18,426 bases of DNA from Oscillospiraceae bacterium (GTDB lineage Bacteria > Bacillota > Clostridia > Oscillospirales > Ruminococcaceae), in the NCBI GenBank assembly GCA_015067375.1, contig SVMQ01000013.1, positions 1 to 18,426 on the forward strand. The letters are read 5' to 3'. Under the pieces are notes generated by a model. That model searched no databases and had not been told where the DNA came from. It was given only the letters and a program-made list of their open reading frames with translations. This document shows, one piece after another, positions 1 through 7,987 of the stretch (position 1 is the stretch's first letter; each line of letters opens with the position of its first letter). A program made the translations under genes and the position numbers.

Positions 1-21
1 TTTTTATTGAATGGCTGAAAG

Positions 22-53
22 GACGGCTGCCGCCGTCTGTGCCTGTCGGCACA
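22..53. other. Two abutting perfect hairpins
   Basis: GACGGC (22-27) pairs with GCCGTC (32-37) around a 4-nt loop. Directly after it, TGTGCC (38-43) pairs with GGCACA (48-53) around another 4-nt loop. The two stem-loops share no spacer. They lie upstream of the -10 element of the next gene, so they are probably the tail of an upstream transcript or a DNA-level site rather than part of the leader. No clear T-tract follows on either strand, so I do not call a terminator. Confidence 0.4.
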
Positions 54-77
54 CAAACGCTGCCGCGTTTGCTTTCA

Positions 78-86
78 TGGTATAAT
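78..86 (+). promoter_or_regulatory. Extended -10 promoter for the SBP-EAL gene
   Basis: TGGTATAAT gives a perfect -10 hexamer at 81-86 with the upstream TG of an extended -10 element. No recognisable -35 lies 17 nt upstream. Transcription would start near 93 and give a leader of about 80 nt. The leader can form a small stem-loop (GCTGT 118-122 with ACAGC 140-144) before the ribosome binding site AGGAGA at 161-166. The 8-nt repeat TTCAAGTG occurs at 86-93 and 96-103, one helical turn apart, across the expected start site. Confidence 0.6.
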
Positions 87-174
87 TCAAGTGTGTTCAA
101 GTGCATTTAAATATGACGCTGTGTCAGCCTTATGGCAGGACAGCTTATGCTTATATTTTTAGGAGATCTTTTTT

Positions 175-3165
175 ATGCTGAGTTCCGATCAAAAAAAGCT
201 GAGCCGTTTTATTGCGGCTGTTATATCAATAGCGATGATCGTGTGTATGCTGCCGATACAGGCAAGTTCCGCAGAAGCGGGCAAAGTCGTGCGCGTCGGT
301 GCCTGTCCTGACTTTGGAATATCCAAGACGGGAAGTGTTTATTCAGGCTTTGCGTATGACTACCTGTTAGAGATACAGCAGCATACGGGGCATCGCTATA
401 CTTTTGTCGAGGCATCGCCCGAGGAGCTTGTCAGGATGCTTGCAGACGGCACCATAGATCTTATCCCATGCGTGACCGAAGCGGAATATCAGCAGTGGAA
501 CGAGATGTTCTTCACGGAGGGAACACGCTCTGTTGATTATTCTGTGACGCCTGAATTGTGCAGATCCTCTCTCATGAAAAAATACACCGCAATATATGTC
601 AGCGACAATAACCCCGACAGCATCAGATATGGTGATACGGAGGCGTTGAACAAGGCGGATATCGGTTATCTCAAAGAGAACCAGAACAAATATTTTGCAA
701 ATGGCCGTTATATACGCGGCGATATCGATGATGCGAATTTTGTGGCATACAGCACAGAAACTCAGATGAAAGCAGATTTTGAGTCTGGAAAGATTGATGC
801 TGTCTTAAAGGAATGCTATCGTCCGTGGGAGAACGAATCTATCGTGTATCAGTACGATACCAAGGATTGCTATTTTCTGACTTCGGGTGATGATGTCACT
901 CTTGCAAATCAGCTTGACGTTTCTGTTAACAGCATAATGATGAAAAAGAGCGATAACGCCTACAAGCTGTATCAGAAGCACATCGAAAAATACGGCATTC
1001 CGAAATATGCTTTCAGCGTTGCCGAGCTGCAATATGCAGAGAGCAACCCTAAGCTGAGGGTCGCTTATAATCAGCAGTCCAGTATGCTTGAAACGTACGA
1101 CAGCACCACGCACAAGGTGGTGGGTCTCACAGGCGACATACTGAAAGAGATCGGTGATATCACGGGTCTTGACATTGAGGTCACCGCGTACAGTACCCTC
1201 GCTGAATGTGTAAAGCTGCTTGCTGACGGAAAGGTCGATGCTATATGTGGCGGTGTGACCAAGCAGAGCATGGCGCGTTATGGTGATTTCTACATATCCT
1301 CCCCGTATTCAAGCGCGCCTGTCGTTCTGATCGGCAAACCAAGTGTTCAGTTCGGTACAGGTATGAAGATTGCCGTTCCGTATTACGGCGACGAGATAGT
1401 GGATTTCCTCAACCAGAATTACACCAGTGCAACTGTCATGCTCCTTGACAACGCGGACACTTGTATGGACGCCGTAAAGAGCGGCAAAGCGGATATGGCT
1501 TGCTTGTGTGCTTTTGAAGCGGTAAGCCTGATAAACCACTCTTATGACGAGCTTACTGTGCTGCAGGTTACATCGCTTGAGTACAAGGAAAGCTTTGCGT
1601 ATGCAGCGGATGTGGATCCGACGTTTGCAACCTTAATGGGAAAGGCTATCGCAAGGCTCAACAGCTATGAAGCAGAGCGCAGCCGATATAACAGTCTTAC
1701 GATTGCCCAGGAACTCAATCGCGTGAATACTGTGCCTGTGCAGGTGATATATGCAGCATTGATACTGCTGGTGGTCTTAGTGCTGGCAGGTCTTGTGGTG
1801 ATCCTGTTTGTGCATAGGAAGAATAAGCGCGACAGCGAGATCGACACGCTGACAGGCGGACGCAACAAGCAGAAATTCATTGAAGACGTCAAGAAGATGA
1901 TGAAAAAGACCTCTCCCGACAAATGGGCGATGGTCATGTTCGATATAGACAAGTTCAAGTTTGTAAACGATCGTCTTGGTTATCAGGAGGGCGACAGGAT
2001 GCTTGAGCGCATCTACAAGACCCTTTCAGATAACATGGATGATTCAGAGCTGTTCTCCAGAATATCCGACGATAATTTCGCGTGCGTCATCCGCAATGGC
2101 CCTGACAACGAGATCACAACGCGTTTCAGCAATATCTATGCCGAGTTTGAGCGCCGCAACAGTCTTTTTGTAAAGTACCCTGTGGTGTTCAGTGCAGGCG
2201 TGTGCAGACTTGGTCAGTGCCGTGAGGGCGGCAAGGAGATCGACATCAACACCGCGCTTGACCGCTGCATAATCGCAAAGAGAACGATGAAGAGCGCGCA
2301 TTTTACTTCTATCGCGTTTTATGATGGTAAGATACGCGACAAGGCACTGCGCGAAAAGGACTATGAAAATCTGATGCCTGTTGCGCTTGAGCATCGCGAG
2401 TTTGAGTGTTATCTCCAGCCCAAGTATGGACTGAAGTCGCGTCATATCGAGGGCGCTGAGGCGCTCATCCGGTGGAACAGCAAGGAATTTGGCTTTGTAT
2501 TCCCGAATGAGTTTATTCCCATCAGTGAGAAGAATGGTTTTGTTGTGGAGCTTGACTTCTTTATCCTTGAAGAGGTGTGCCGTGCTATGCGGCGCTGGAT
2601 CGACGACGGAAAGACGCCTATCGTTGTGTCTGTAAACCAGTCCAGGCTGCACCTGAATTATGACGACTATATCTGGCGTCTGCGTGAGATCGTGGACAAA
2701 TATGAGATACCCTATGAGTATATCGAGCTGGAGCTTACTGAAAGCGTATTTATGGAGAATGCCGACAGGCTTCTGGAGATAATGCAGAAGCTTCATGATA
2801 TCGGCTTCAAGCTGTCGCTTGATGATTTCGGCAGCGGCTATTCCTCGCTGAATATGCTTAAGGATATTCCTGTTGACGTAGTAAAGATCGATAGGGAGTT
2901 CTTCAGCGGCACGGTGAATTCCGAAAAGGGAAGAGCGGTAATTTCTACTGTTGTCGATCTTGCTGCAAACCTGAATATGGAAGTTATCTCAGAGGGCGTT
3001 GAGACAAAGGAGCAGGTGGAATTCCTCACAGAGATCAACTGCGCGATGGTGCAGGGTTATTACTTTGCAAAGCCGATGACCATTGCACAGTTTGAGGAGC
3101 TTTGGCAGAAGGATCTTGATATGAGGCAGGCAGAGGATACACAGCAGACTTTGGATGAGATGTAA
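175..3165 (+). CDS. Membrane c-di-GMP phosphodiesterase: SBP-SBP-TM-GGDEF(degenerate)-EAL
   Basis: A 996-residue sensor predicted to hydrolyse c-di-GMP in the cytoplasm in response to an extracellular small molecule. A signal peptide or first membrane segment covers about residues 11-33. Two periplasmic-binding-like (SBP_bac_3 type) domains follow, at about 36-275 and 292-512, then a transmembrane helix at about 524-546. The GGDEF domain (about 553-715) keeps the FDIDKFKFVND region, but its signature reads SDDNF (631-635), so cyclase activity is unlikely. The EAL domain (about 730-975) keeps EAL (E762), VNQS (N821), ELTES (852-856), DDFGSGYSSL (883-892), KID and EGVET, so it should be catalytic. 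The start is fixed by AGGAGA 8 nt upstream of the ATG. The SBP pair suggests amino-acid-like ligands, but the ligand is unknown. Its stop is followed closely by a hydrolase gene. Confidence 0.9.
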   Translation: MLSSDQKKLSRFIAAVISIAMIVCMLPIQASSAEAGKVVRVGACPDFGISKTGSVYSGFAYDYLLEIQQHTGHRYTFVEASPEELVRMLADGTIDLIPCVTEAEYQQWNEMFFTEGTRSVDYSVTPELCRSSLMKKYTAIYVSDNNPDSIRYGDTEALNKADIGYLKENQNKYFANGRYIRGDIDDANFVAYSTETQMKADFESGKIDAVLKECYRPWENESIVYQYDTKDCYFLTSGDDVTLANQLDVSVNSIMMKKSDNAYKLYQKHIEKYGIPKYAFSVAELQYAESNPKLRVAYNQQSSMLETYDSTTHKVVGLTGDILKEIGDITGLDIEVTAYSTLAECVKLLADGKVDAICGGVTKQSMARYGDFYISSPYSSAPVVLIGKPSVQFGTGMKIAVPYYGDEIVDFLNQNYTSATVMLLDNADTCMDAVKSGKADMACLCAFEAVSLINHSYDELTVLQVTSLEYKESFAYAADVDPTFATLMGKAIARLNSYEAERSRYNSLTIAQELNRVNTVPVQVIYAALILLVVLVLAGLVVILFVHRKNKRDSEIDTLTGGRNKQKFIEDVKKMMKKTSPDKWAMVMFDIDKFKFVNDRLGYQEGDRMLERIYKTLSDNMDDSELFSRISDDNFACVIRNGPDNEITTRFSNIYAEFERRNSLFVKYPVVFSAGVCRLGQCREGGKEIDINTALDRCIIAKRTMKSAHFTSIAFYDGKIRDKALREKDYENLMPVALEHREFECYLQPKYGLKSRHIEGAEALIRWNSKEFGFVFPNEFIPISEKNGFVVELDFFILEEVCRAMRRWIDDGKTPIVVSVNQSRLHLNYDDYIWRLREIVDKYEIPYEYIELELTESVFMENADRLLEIMQKLHDIGFKLSLDDFGSGYSSLNMLKDIPVDVVKIDREFFSGTVNSEKGRAVISTVVDLAANLNMEVISEGVETKEQVEFLTEINCAMVQGYYFAKPMTIAQFEELWQKDLDMRQAEDTQQTLDEM

Positions 3166-3170
3166 GTTTC

Positions 3171-3198
3171 ATGCGGCGGAACAGAAATTCCGCCGCAT
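3171..3198 (+). terminator. Strong hairpin between the EAL and hydrolase genes
   Basis: ATGCGGCGGAA (3171-3181) pairs perfectly with TTCCGCCGCAT (3188-3198) around a 6-nt loop, beginning 6 nt after the EAL gene's stop codon. The following bases (TTGTAT) make only a weak T-tract. The AGGAGG of the next gene starts 7 nt after the stem, leaving no room for a promoter between them. It is therefore either a leaky terminator or attenuator, or an RNA-processing/stability hairpin that lowers expression of the downstream gene. Confidence 0.55.
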
Positions 3199-3219
3199 TT
3201 GTATAGGAGGACGGGAATA

Positions 3220-3966
3220 GTGTTGGTTGAGTACAACAGGCTCGTAGATGTACCGATAAAGCTGTACAGAGCATTTGAAGCGCATGGAACAGTGATCGCG
3301 GTGCATGGATTCGGCGGAAGCAAGGAGAGCGCGGCGATAGAAGGCTTGGCGGCTCGCGTGTGTAATAACGGACTGAATGTGCTGACGTTCGATCTGCCTG
3401 CACATGGCGAGCGCACAGAACCATGCGAGGAGCTGACCGCATCGCGCTGCATAAGGGAGTTGCTTGCTGTTGAGAACTATGCCAAGACTTTGGGCGGAGA
3501 GCTGTATGCATTTGCGACCAGCTTTGGCGGAATGTGTATGCTGCAGAGGATAGATAAGCTGGCAGACAGCTATAGGAGGATCGTGTTCAGAGTGCCTGCG
3601 GTGAATATGGCGGAGTCGCTGATCAAGCTAACAGAGATGACAACAGGTCATTTTGATATGGTATATGCGATCGAGCATGGTTTCAGGGTTAAATTAGGAC
3701 GCGAGTACATTATTCCGTGTCGTTATTATGAGAATCTGAGAATGATGCATTGTCGGCGCACAAGCGAAGCATGGAACTCTGACAGGCTGCTGACTATATA
3801 TGCTGAGAATGATGAGATCGTGGATCCTGCTGACACCAGAGATATGCTGCGTGCCAATCCCGAAATGCGGTGGCACTGCATAAGCGGCAGCGGACATCGT
3901 ATGTCGGAGCCGCATCAGCTTGCTGAGGCACTGGATCTGGCAGCGGATTTTCTACTGCATGGATAA
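3220..3966 (+). CDS. Alpha/beta hydrolase family protein
   Basis: A soluble 248-residue serine hydrolase-like protein of unknown substrate. I choose the GTG start at 3220 because AGGAGG (3205-3210) lies 9 nt upstream. A TTG at 3199 in the same frame would put the Shine-Dalgarno inside the gene. Numbering from GTG, HGFGG (29-33) is the oxyanion-hole loop, and ATSFGG carries the likely nucleophile Ser101 in a slightly unusual elbow (Ala in place of the first Gly). NDEIVDP supplies the acid (probably Asp198, or Asp202), and GSGHRM supplies His226. No signal peptide or membrane segment is seen. It lies downstream of the EAL gene and is probably transcribed with it through the intervening hairpin. 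An esterase, lipase or peptidase role cannot be told apart. Confidence 0.8.
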   Translation: MLVEYNRLVDVPIKLYRAFEAHGTVIAVHGFGGSKESAAIEGLAARVCNNGLNVLTFDLPAHGERTEPCEELTASRCIRELLAVENYAKTLGGELYAFATSFGGMCMLQRIDKLADSYRRIVFRVPAVNMAESLIKLTEMTTGHFDMVYAIEHGFRVKLGREYIIPCRYYENLRMMHCRRTSEAWNSDRLLTIYAENDEIVDPADTRDMLRANPEMRWHCISGSGHRMSEPHQLAEALDLAADFLLHG

Positions 3967-3987
3967 ATACAATTAAAAGAGAATAAC

Positions 3988-4016
3988 AAAAGGAGCGGCA
4001 GATACCGCTCCTTTTT
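3988..4016. terminator. Bidirectional intrinsic terminator between convergent genes
   Basis: AAAAGGAGCGG (3988-3998) pairs with CCGCTCCTTTT (4005-4015) around a 6-nt loop. A-tract and T-tract flanks give a U-run in both directions. It lies between the hydrolase stop on the plus strand and the stop of the HD-GYP regulator on the minus strand, so it can end both transcripts. Confidence 0.9.
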
Positions 4017-4025
4017 GTGCATATA

Positions 4026-5462
4026 CTATTTCTTTTCTCTGAGGTTATATTCAATATCCTCGTCGATTATCTGAAGCATTATCTCGGCAAAGATCGGGTC
4101 GAACTGTGTACCCTTTCCTTTTTCGATCTCACCTCTTACCACTTCCTGCGGCAGCACCTGACGGTAGCTTCGGTTGGAGGTCATAGCATCGTAGGCATCG
4201 GCAACTCCGATTATCCTAGCTACCAGCGGGATATCATCGCCCGAAAGACCATCGGGATAACCGCGGCCGTCGTAGCGTTCATGATGCCAGCGTGCGCCTG
4301 TTGCAATATCAGGCAGCTCAGACATCTTTGTGAGGATATCCGCACCTATGCACGGGTGAGTTTTGATTATGGCGAATTCCTCATCAGTGAGGCGCGAGGT
4401 CTTGTTGATTATCTCATCTGGGACGCCTATCTTGCCGATGTCGTGCAGCAGACCGATGTAATAGATATCCTGCTGATTCTGCTCGGACATGTTGAGTCTG
4501 CGCGCGATCTCTCTGGAATACTCGGCTACTCTTACCGAATGACCGTTGGTGTATTTGTCCTTTGCATCTATCGTGCTTGCAAGGGTCTGCATTACCTGAA
4601 CGGTCAGGCGCTCCATCTGTCTGCTTCTCTGATTGAGCTGAAGGGTACGTCTTGATACTTCGTCCTGAAGCTCCTGCTGAAGTCTGTTAAGCTCCAGTAT
4701 ACGATGCACGCGGCGGCGCATTATCTCGGAGATGAACGGCTTTGTTATAAAATCCTGCGCGCCCAGCTCAAAGCACTTTGATTCGGCGTCGTGATCGTTG
4801 TCGGCGGTAAGGCAGATTATAGGTATCTCGTCAAGAACGGGCCTCTGCTTGATCTTTTCCATAAACTCAAAGCCATCCATACCGGGCATCCTGAGATCCA
4901 GCATGATAAGGTCGGCGGTGCAGGATTCCAGATATTCAAACGCATCCTCGCCTGAGCTTACGCATTTTACTGAATAGTCGGATTCGAGTATCTTTTTTGC
5001 TATGAGCAGATTCATTTTGTCATCGTCGATGACAAGGATATTCTGGCGTGTTTCGTATTGTTCTTCGAGATTGTCACAGAGGCAGTGTCTTATCGCATCG
5101 ATCAGGTATTCGCGTTTTACAGGTTTCGGTATGTAAGCGTTGAAGCCCGCTTCAAGATATGTCCTGTTTGCGGAAACAAGGTTATTTGCAGTTATGATAG
5201 CAACGGGGGTCTTGTCGCAAAGATGACGCTCGCGTATCTGCTTCAGCACAGAGATGCCGTCGCATCTGAGCATCATGTGATCCAGGAATATGATGTCATA
5301 AGTTTCATTCGCCAGACGCTCCAATGCTATATCGGGATCTGTTTCAGTGTTGACCACTGCACCCGTGTTTTTCAGCAGTTCAACGATTATACGATTATCA
5401 AGCGGATTGTCATCCAATGCAAATATCTTTAGGCCCTGTATGCTGAATTCATCGTGTTTCAT
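4026..5462 (-). CDS. Response regulator: REC-REC-HD-GYP c-di-GMP phosphodiesterase
   Basis: A cytoplasmic 478-residue response regulator predicted to degrade c-di-GMP when phosphorylated. The first receiver (about 11-128) has DD at 17-18, phospho-acceptor Asp61, Thr91 and Lys113. The usual Pro after the acceptor is replaced (DHMMLRCDG). The second receiver (about 141-255) has Asp189 in LDLRMPGMDG and Lys241. A helical, probably coiled-coil linker (about 256-295) leads to an HD-GYP domain (about 296-470). That domain has HD at 340-341 in LLHDIGKIGVPD and an intact HHERYDGRGYPDGL, so the metal and signature residues look complete. It is the last gene of the operon. Its ATG overlaps the kinase stop (ATGA, 5459-5462), and AGAGGT lies 8 nt upstream. 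The likely phosphate donor is the HPt domain of that kinase. Confidence 0.93.
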   Translation of the reverse strand: MKHDEFSIQGLKIFALDDNPLDNRIIVELLKNTGAVVNTETDPDIALERLANETYDIIFLDHMMLRCDGISVLKQIRERHLCDKTPVAIITANNLVSANRTYLEAGFNAYIPKPVKREYLIDAIRHCLCDNLEEQYETRQNILVIDDDKMNLLIAKKILESDYSVKCVSSGEDAFEYLESCTADLIMLDLRMPGMDGFEFMEKIKQRPVLDEIPIICLTADNDHDAESKCFELGAQDFITKPFISEIMRRRVHRILELNRLQQELQDEVSRRTLQLNQRSRQMERLTVQVMQTLASTIDAKDKYTNGHSVRVAEYSREIARRLNMSEQNQQDIYYIGLLHDIGKIGVPDEIINKTSRLTDEEFAIIKTHPCIGADILTKMSELPDIATGARWHHERYDGRGYPDGLSGDDIPLVARIIGVADAYDAMTSNRSYRQVLPQEVVRGEIEKGKGTQFDPIFAEIMLQIIDEDIEYNLREKK

Positions 5463-7987
5463 TGGTCAATACCTCTCTTTTTGATATATTCTTTTGCTGC
5501 TGTGATCGTTTCAGCGTATACCTCCATAGCAGCCGCATGGTTGTTCAGGATATATTCTACCTCTTCCGCGGTGTTTTCTTCGGCTGCAATATGCTTTCCT
5601 GCCTGCTCCAGCCTTAAGCACAATGCAGACAGCTTTTTGCCGCCGATATTCAGCGAGTTGGATTTGAGTGCGTGGATGCTTACTGTGTAGGCGCTCCAGT
5701 TTTTTGTGCTGAAGAATGCAGACAACTCTTTAAGTTTATCATCATACATTTCACAGAAGATGTTGATGATCTCATGATACATCTCTTCGCTGTCGGCACA
5801 GTATTTAATGCCAAGCTCCTGATCCAGGAGTGCAAGCTCCTCTTCCTGAGGCTCTTCCTTTGCAGGCGGCGGAGCGTCTGTATATTCGTTGTTGATATAC
5901 AGCTTGTTTTCGGGAAGATATTTCAGCAGCATTTTTTCAAGTGCTGTTCCGTCGATGGGTTTGCTCATGTAGTCATCAAAGCCCTCAGCGAGGTACATTT
6001 CTCTTACGCCCGAAACAGCGTTTGCCGTAAGTGCGATTATCGGAGCGTCTTTGCTTGCATTGTTTTCAAGCTGACGAGCTTTTTTCAGAGTCTCGATGCC
6101 GTCCATCACGGGCATCATGTGGTCGAGCAGTATCACATCGTATTTTTTGCGGGACATCAGCTTCAGCGCTTCAGCACCGCTCGTACCTGTCGTTACATTT
6201 ACCTGTGTCTTTTTCAGCAGGTTCTTGACCACCATCAGATTCATGTGATTATCGTCTATCACCAGTACAGACGCCTCGGGCGCTGCAAACATGGTCTGGT
6301 AGTTATGGGGTGCTTCTGCCGATTTCTGATAACGTTCAAGGTCGCGGCCGATCTGCTCCTCGCCGCGTATCTGTTGTGTAATGGACAGCGTAAATACACT
6401 GCCCTTGCCGTATTCGCTTTCGACTTTTACGCGACCGTTCATGAGCGTTGCAAGTCGGTGGGTTATCGCAAGACCCAGACCTGAGCCTTCGATCGTGCGG
6501 TTGTTTTCCAGATCAAGTCGCTGGAAGCCCTCAAACAGCGTCGGAAGATCCTCGGGCTTTATGCCTACGCCCGTATCCTCGATGGAAAAGCGCAGCATTG
6601 CATATCTGCCATTATCGGTCTTCATTCCCTTTACCGCGAGCTTTACCATACCGTGCTCAGTGTATTTTACGGCATTGTTCAGCAGATTAAGCAGTATCTG
6701 TTTTATTCTCAGATCATCGCCGTACAGCTCGTTGGGGAGCGTTTCGTCTACTGAAACTTCAAATTTGAGATCCTTTTGAGCCGCCTTTATCTTTACCAGC
6801 GTCACGGTATCATTAAGCATTTCGCCGAGCCTGTAATCATGCTCCACTATCTCCATCTTACCTGATTCGATCTTGGAGAAATCAAGTATGTCGTTGATGG
6901 TGGAGAGCAGCGTGTGGCTTGCCATCTCGATGTTTGAGGCGTATTCCAGCACCTGCTTGTCGCGGCTCTCACGAAGTATCATCTCATTCATTCCAATGAC
7001 CGCGTTTATAGGTGTGCGTATCTCGTGCGACATATTGGCAAGAAAATCGCTTTTGGCGCGGTTTGCATTTTCCGCGGCAGTTTTCGCCTGACGAAGCTCT
7101 TCGCTCTCTCGTGCTTTGGCCTCTGTCACTATAAGGTATATCATGACGATAACAAGCAGCAGGCACATCAGACCAAACGTCCATATTATCAGCGGAGCGA
7201 TAAGTGAGATGTCGCTTGCGGCGTCAGCGTTTGCAACATATCCGATTATGTACAGACCGGAAAAGTCAGTTTCAGAGGCGAACAGAAGCGCCTTGTCGTT
7301 TTTGTTTTTTATCTGAGCCGCTGCCGAGGCGGAGCTATTCATTTTATCGCGAATATCGTTTACGGCATCGACGTTATGCGGCAGCGTGAAATGATCGATG
7401 TTCATATCCGAATCAGTCGAGTGCAGCAGGATATTACCATCGATATCTATGATCGCGCATTGACCTGCACCGTCATAGCATACAAGGTCGAGCATCCTTG
7501 TCAGCGCTTCAGAGGAGTATTTCTTATACAGCACATATTTTACATTGATCCCGTTGTATACAGGCACCGCAAACAGGGTAGTTCCGTTGCTGCCGCTGCT
7601 CACTGACGGGTTGCCGTGCAGAGCGTTGATGACCGATTGATACTCTTTGAGGTCAAGCTGTTTTCCGTGTGACGCTTCGCCGTTTATTCGGATAACGCCG
7701 TATGAGATGCCGTTTTTATCTGATATGGAATTTATCAGAGTACCGCTCTCGCGGTCAACGAAATTTTCCGCCATGGATGCCAGTTGTTCAAGCTCCGATC
7801 TGAAAGCATTATCCACTGACGAGGCGATATAACGGCCCTGTGCCGCAACGTGTTCCTCAAGTTGGGCGTCGATGATCTTTATTATCTTGTTCCACATAAC
7901 AAGACCGACCATACCCAGCAATAAAAAGCTTATAAGAATGATCGTAATTGTACTTTTCAGAGTCAGTAGCTTTGGCTGTTTATTCAT
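5459..7987 (-). CDS. Hybrid sensor histidine kinase (extracellular sensor, HisKA, HATPase, REC, HPt)
   Basis: An 842-residue membrane kinase with a full multistep phosphorelay. Transmembrane helices at about 12-31 and 261-287 enclose an extracellular region of about 225 residues that resembles a Cache-type double-PAS fold, though I cannot name its subfamily. A coiled linker precedes HisKA with HEIRTP (His321). The ATPase domain has an N-box around NLLNNAVKYTEHG, then DTGVGI (471-476) and GSGLGLAI (501-508). The receiver (about 573-692) has acceptor Asp622 in LDHMMPVMDG. The C-terminal HPt domain (about 735-838) has HALKSNSLNIG with His772. The ATG lies within the end of the upstream BMP gene (8-nt overlap), and the stop overlaps the regulator's start. 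Proposed flow is His321 to Asp622 to His772 to the REC domains of the next protein. Confidence 0.93.
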   Translation of the reverse strand: MNKQPKLLTLKSTITIILISFLLLGMVGLVMWNKIIKIIDAQLEEHVAAQGRYIASSVDNAFRSELEQLASMAENFVDRESGTLINSISDKNGISYGVIRINGEASHGKQLDLKEYQSVINALHGNPSVSSGSNGTTLFAVPVYNGINVKYVLYKKYSSEALTRMLDLVCYDGAGQCAIIDIDGNILLHSTDSDMNIDHFTLPHNVDAVNDIRDKMNSSASAAAQIKNKNDKALLFASETDFSGLYIIGYVANADAASDISLIAPLIIWTFGLMCLLLVIVMIYLIVTEAKARESEELRQAKTAAENANRAKSDFLANMSHEIRTPINAVIGMNEMILRESRDKQVLEYASNIEMASHTLLSTINDILDFSKIESGKMEIVEHDYRLGEMLNDTVTLVKIKAAQKDLKFEVSVDETLPNELYGDDLRIKQILLNLLNNAVKYTEHGMVKLAVKGMKTDNGRYAMLRFSIEDTGVGIKPEDLPTLFEGFQRLDLENNRTIEGSGLGLAITHRLATLMNGRVKVESEYGKGSVFTLSITQQIRGEEQIGRDLERYQKSAEAPHNYQTMFAAPEASVLVIDDNHMNLMVVKNLLKKTQVNVTTGTSGAEALKLMSRKKYDVILLDHMMPVMDGIETLKKARQLENNASKDAPIIALTANAVSGVREMYLAEGFDDYMSKPIDGTALEKMLLKYLPENKLYINNEYTDAPPPAKEEPQEEELALLDQELGIKYCADSEEMYHEIINIFCEMYDDKLKELSAFFSTKNWSAYTVSIHALKSNSLNIGGKKLSALCLRLEQAGKHIAAEENTAEEVEYILNNHAAAMEVYAETITAAKEYIKKRGIDQ

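Noticed and set aside
87..174. c-di-GMP riboswitch in the leader of the EAL gene
   Set aside because: I looked for the conserved GEMM segments because of the gene's function. None are recognisable, and the leader is too short for the usual aptamer.
2044..2796. Long minus-strand open frame of 250 codons opposite the GGDEF/EAL region
   Set aside because: It lies wholly antisense to well-conserved catalytic domains, its translation shows no family motifs, and no ribosome binding site supports it.
3199..3219. TTG start at 3199 for the hydrolase
   Set aside because: It would put the ribosome binding site AGGAGG inside the coding region. GTG at 3220 has ideal spacing behind that site.
5672..6484. 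Plus-strand open frame of 270 codons opposite the histidine kinase
   Set aside because: It is antisense to the HPt, receiver and ATPase domains of the kinase, with a low-complexity His/Cys/Phe-rich translation and no initiation signals.
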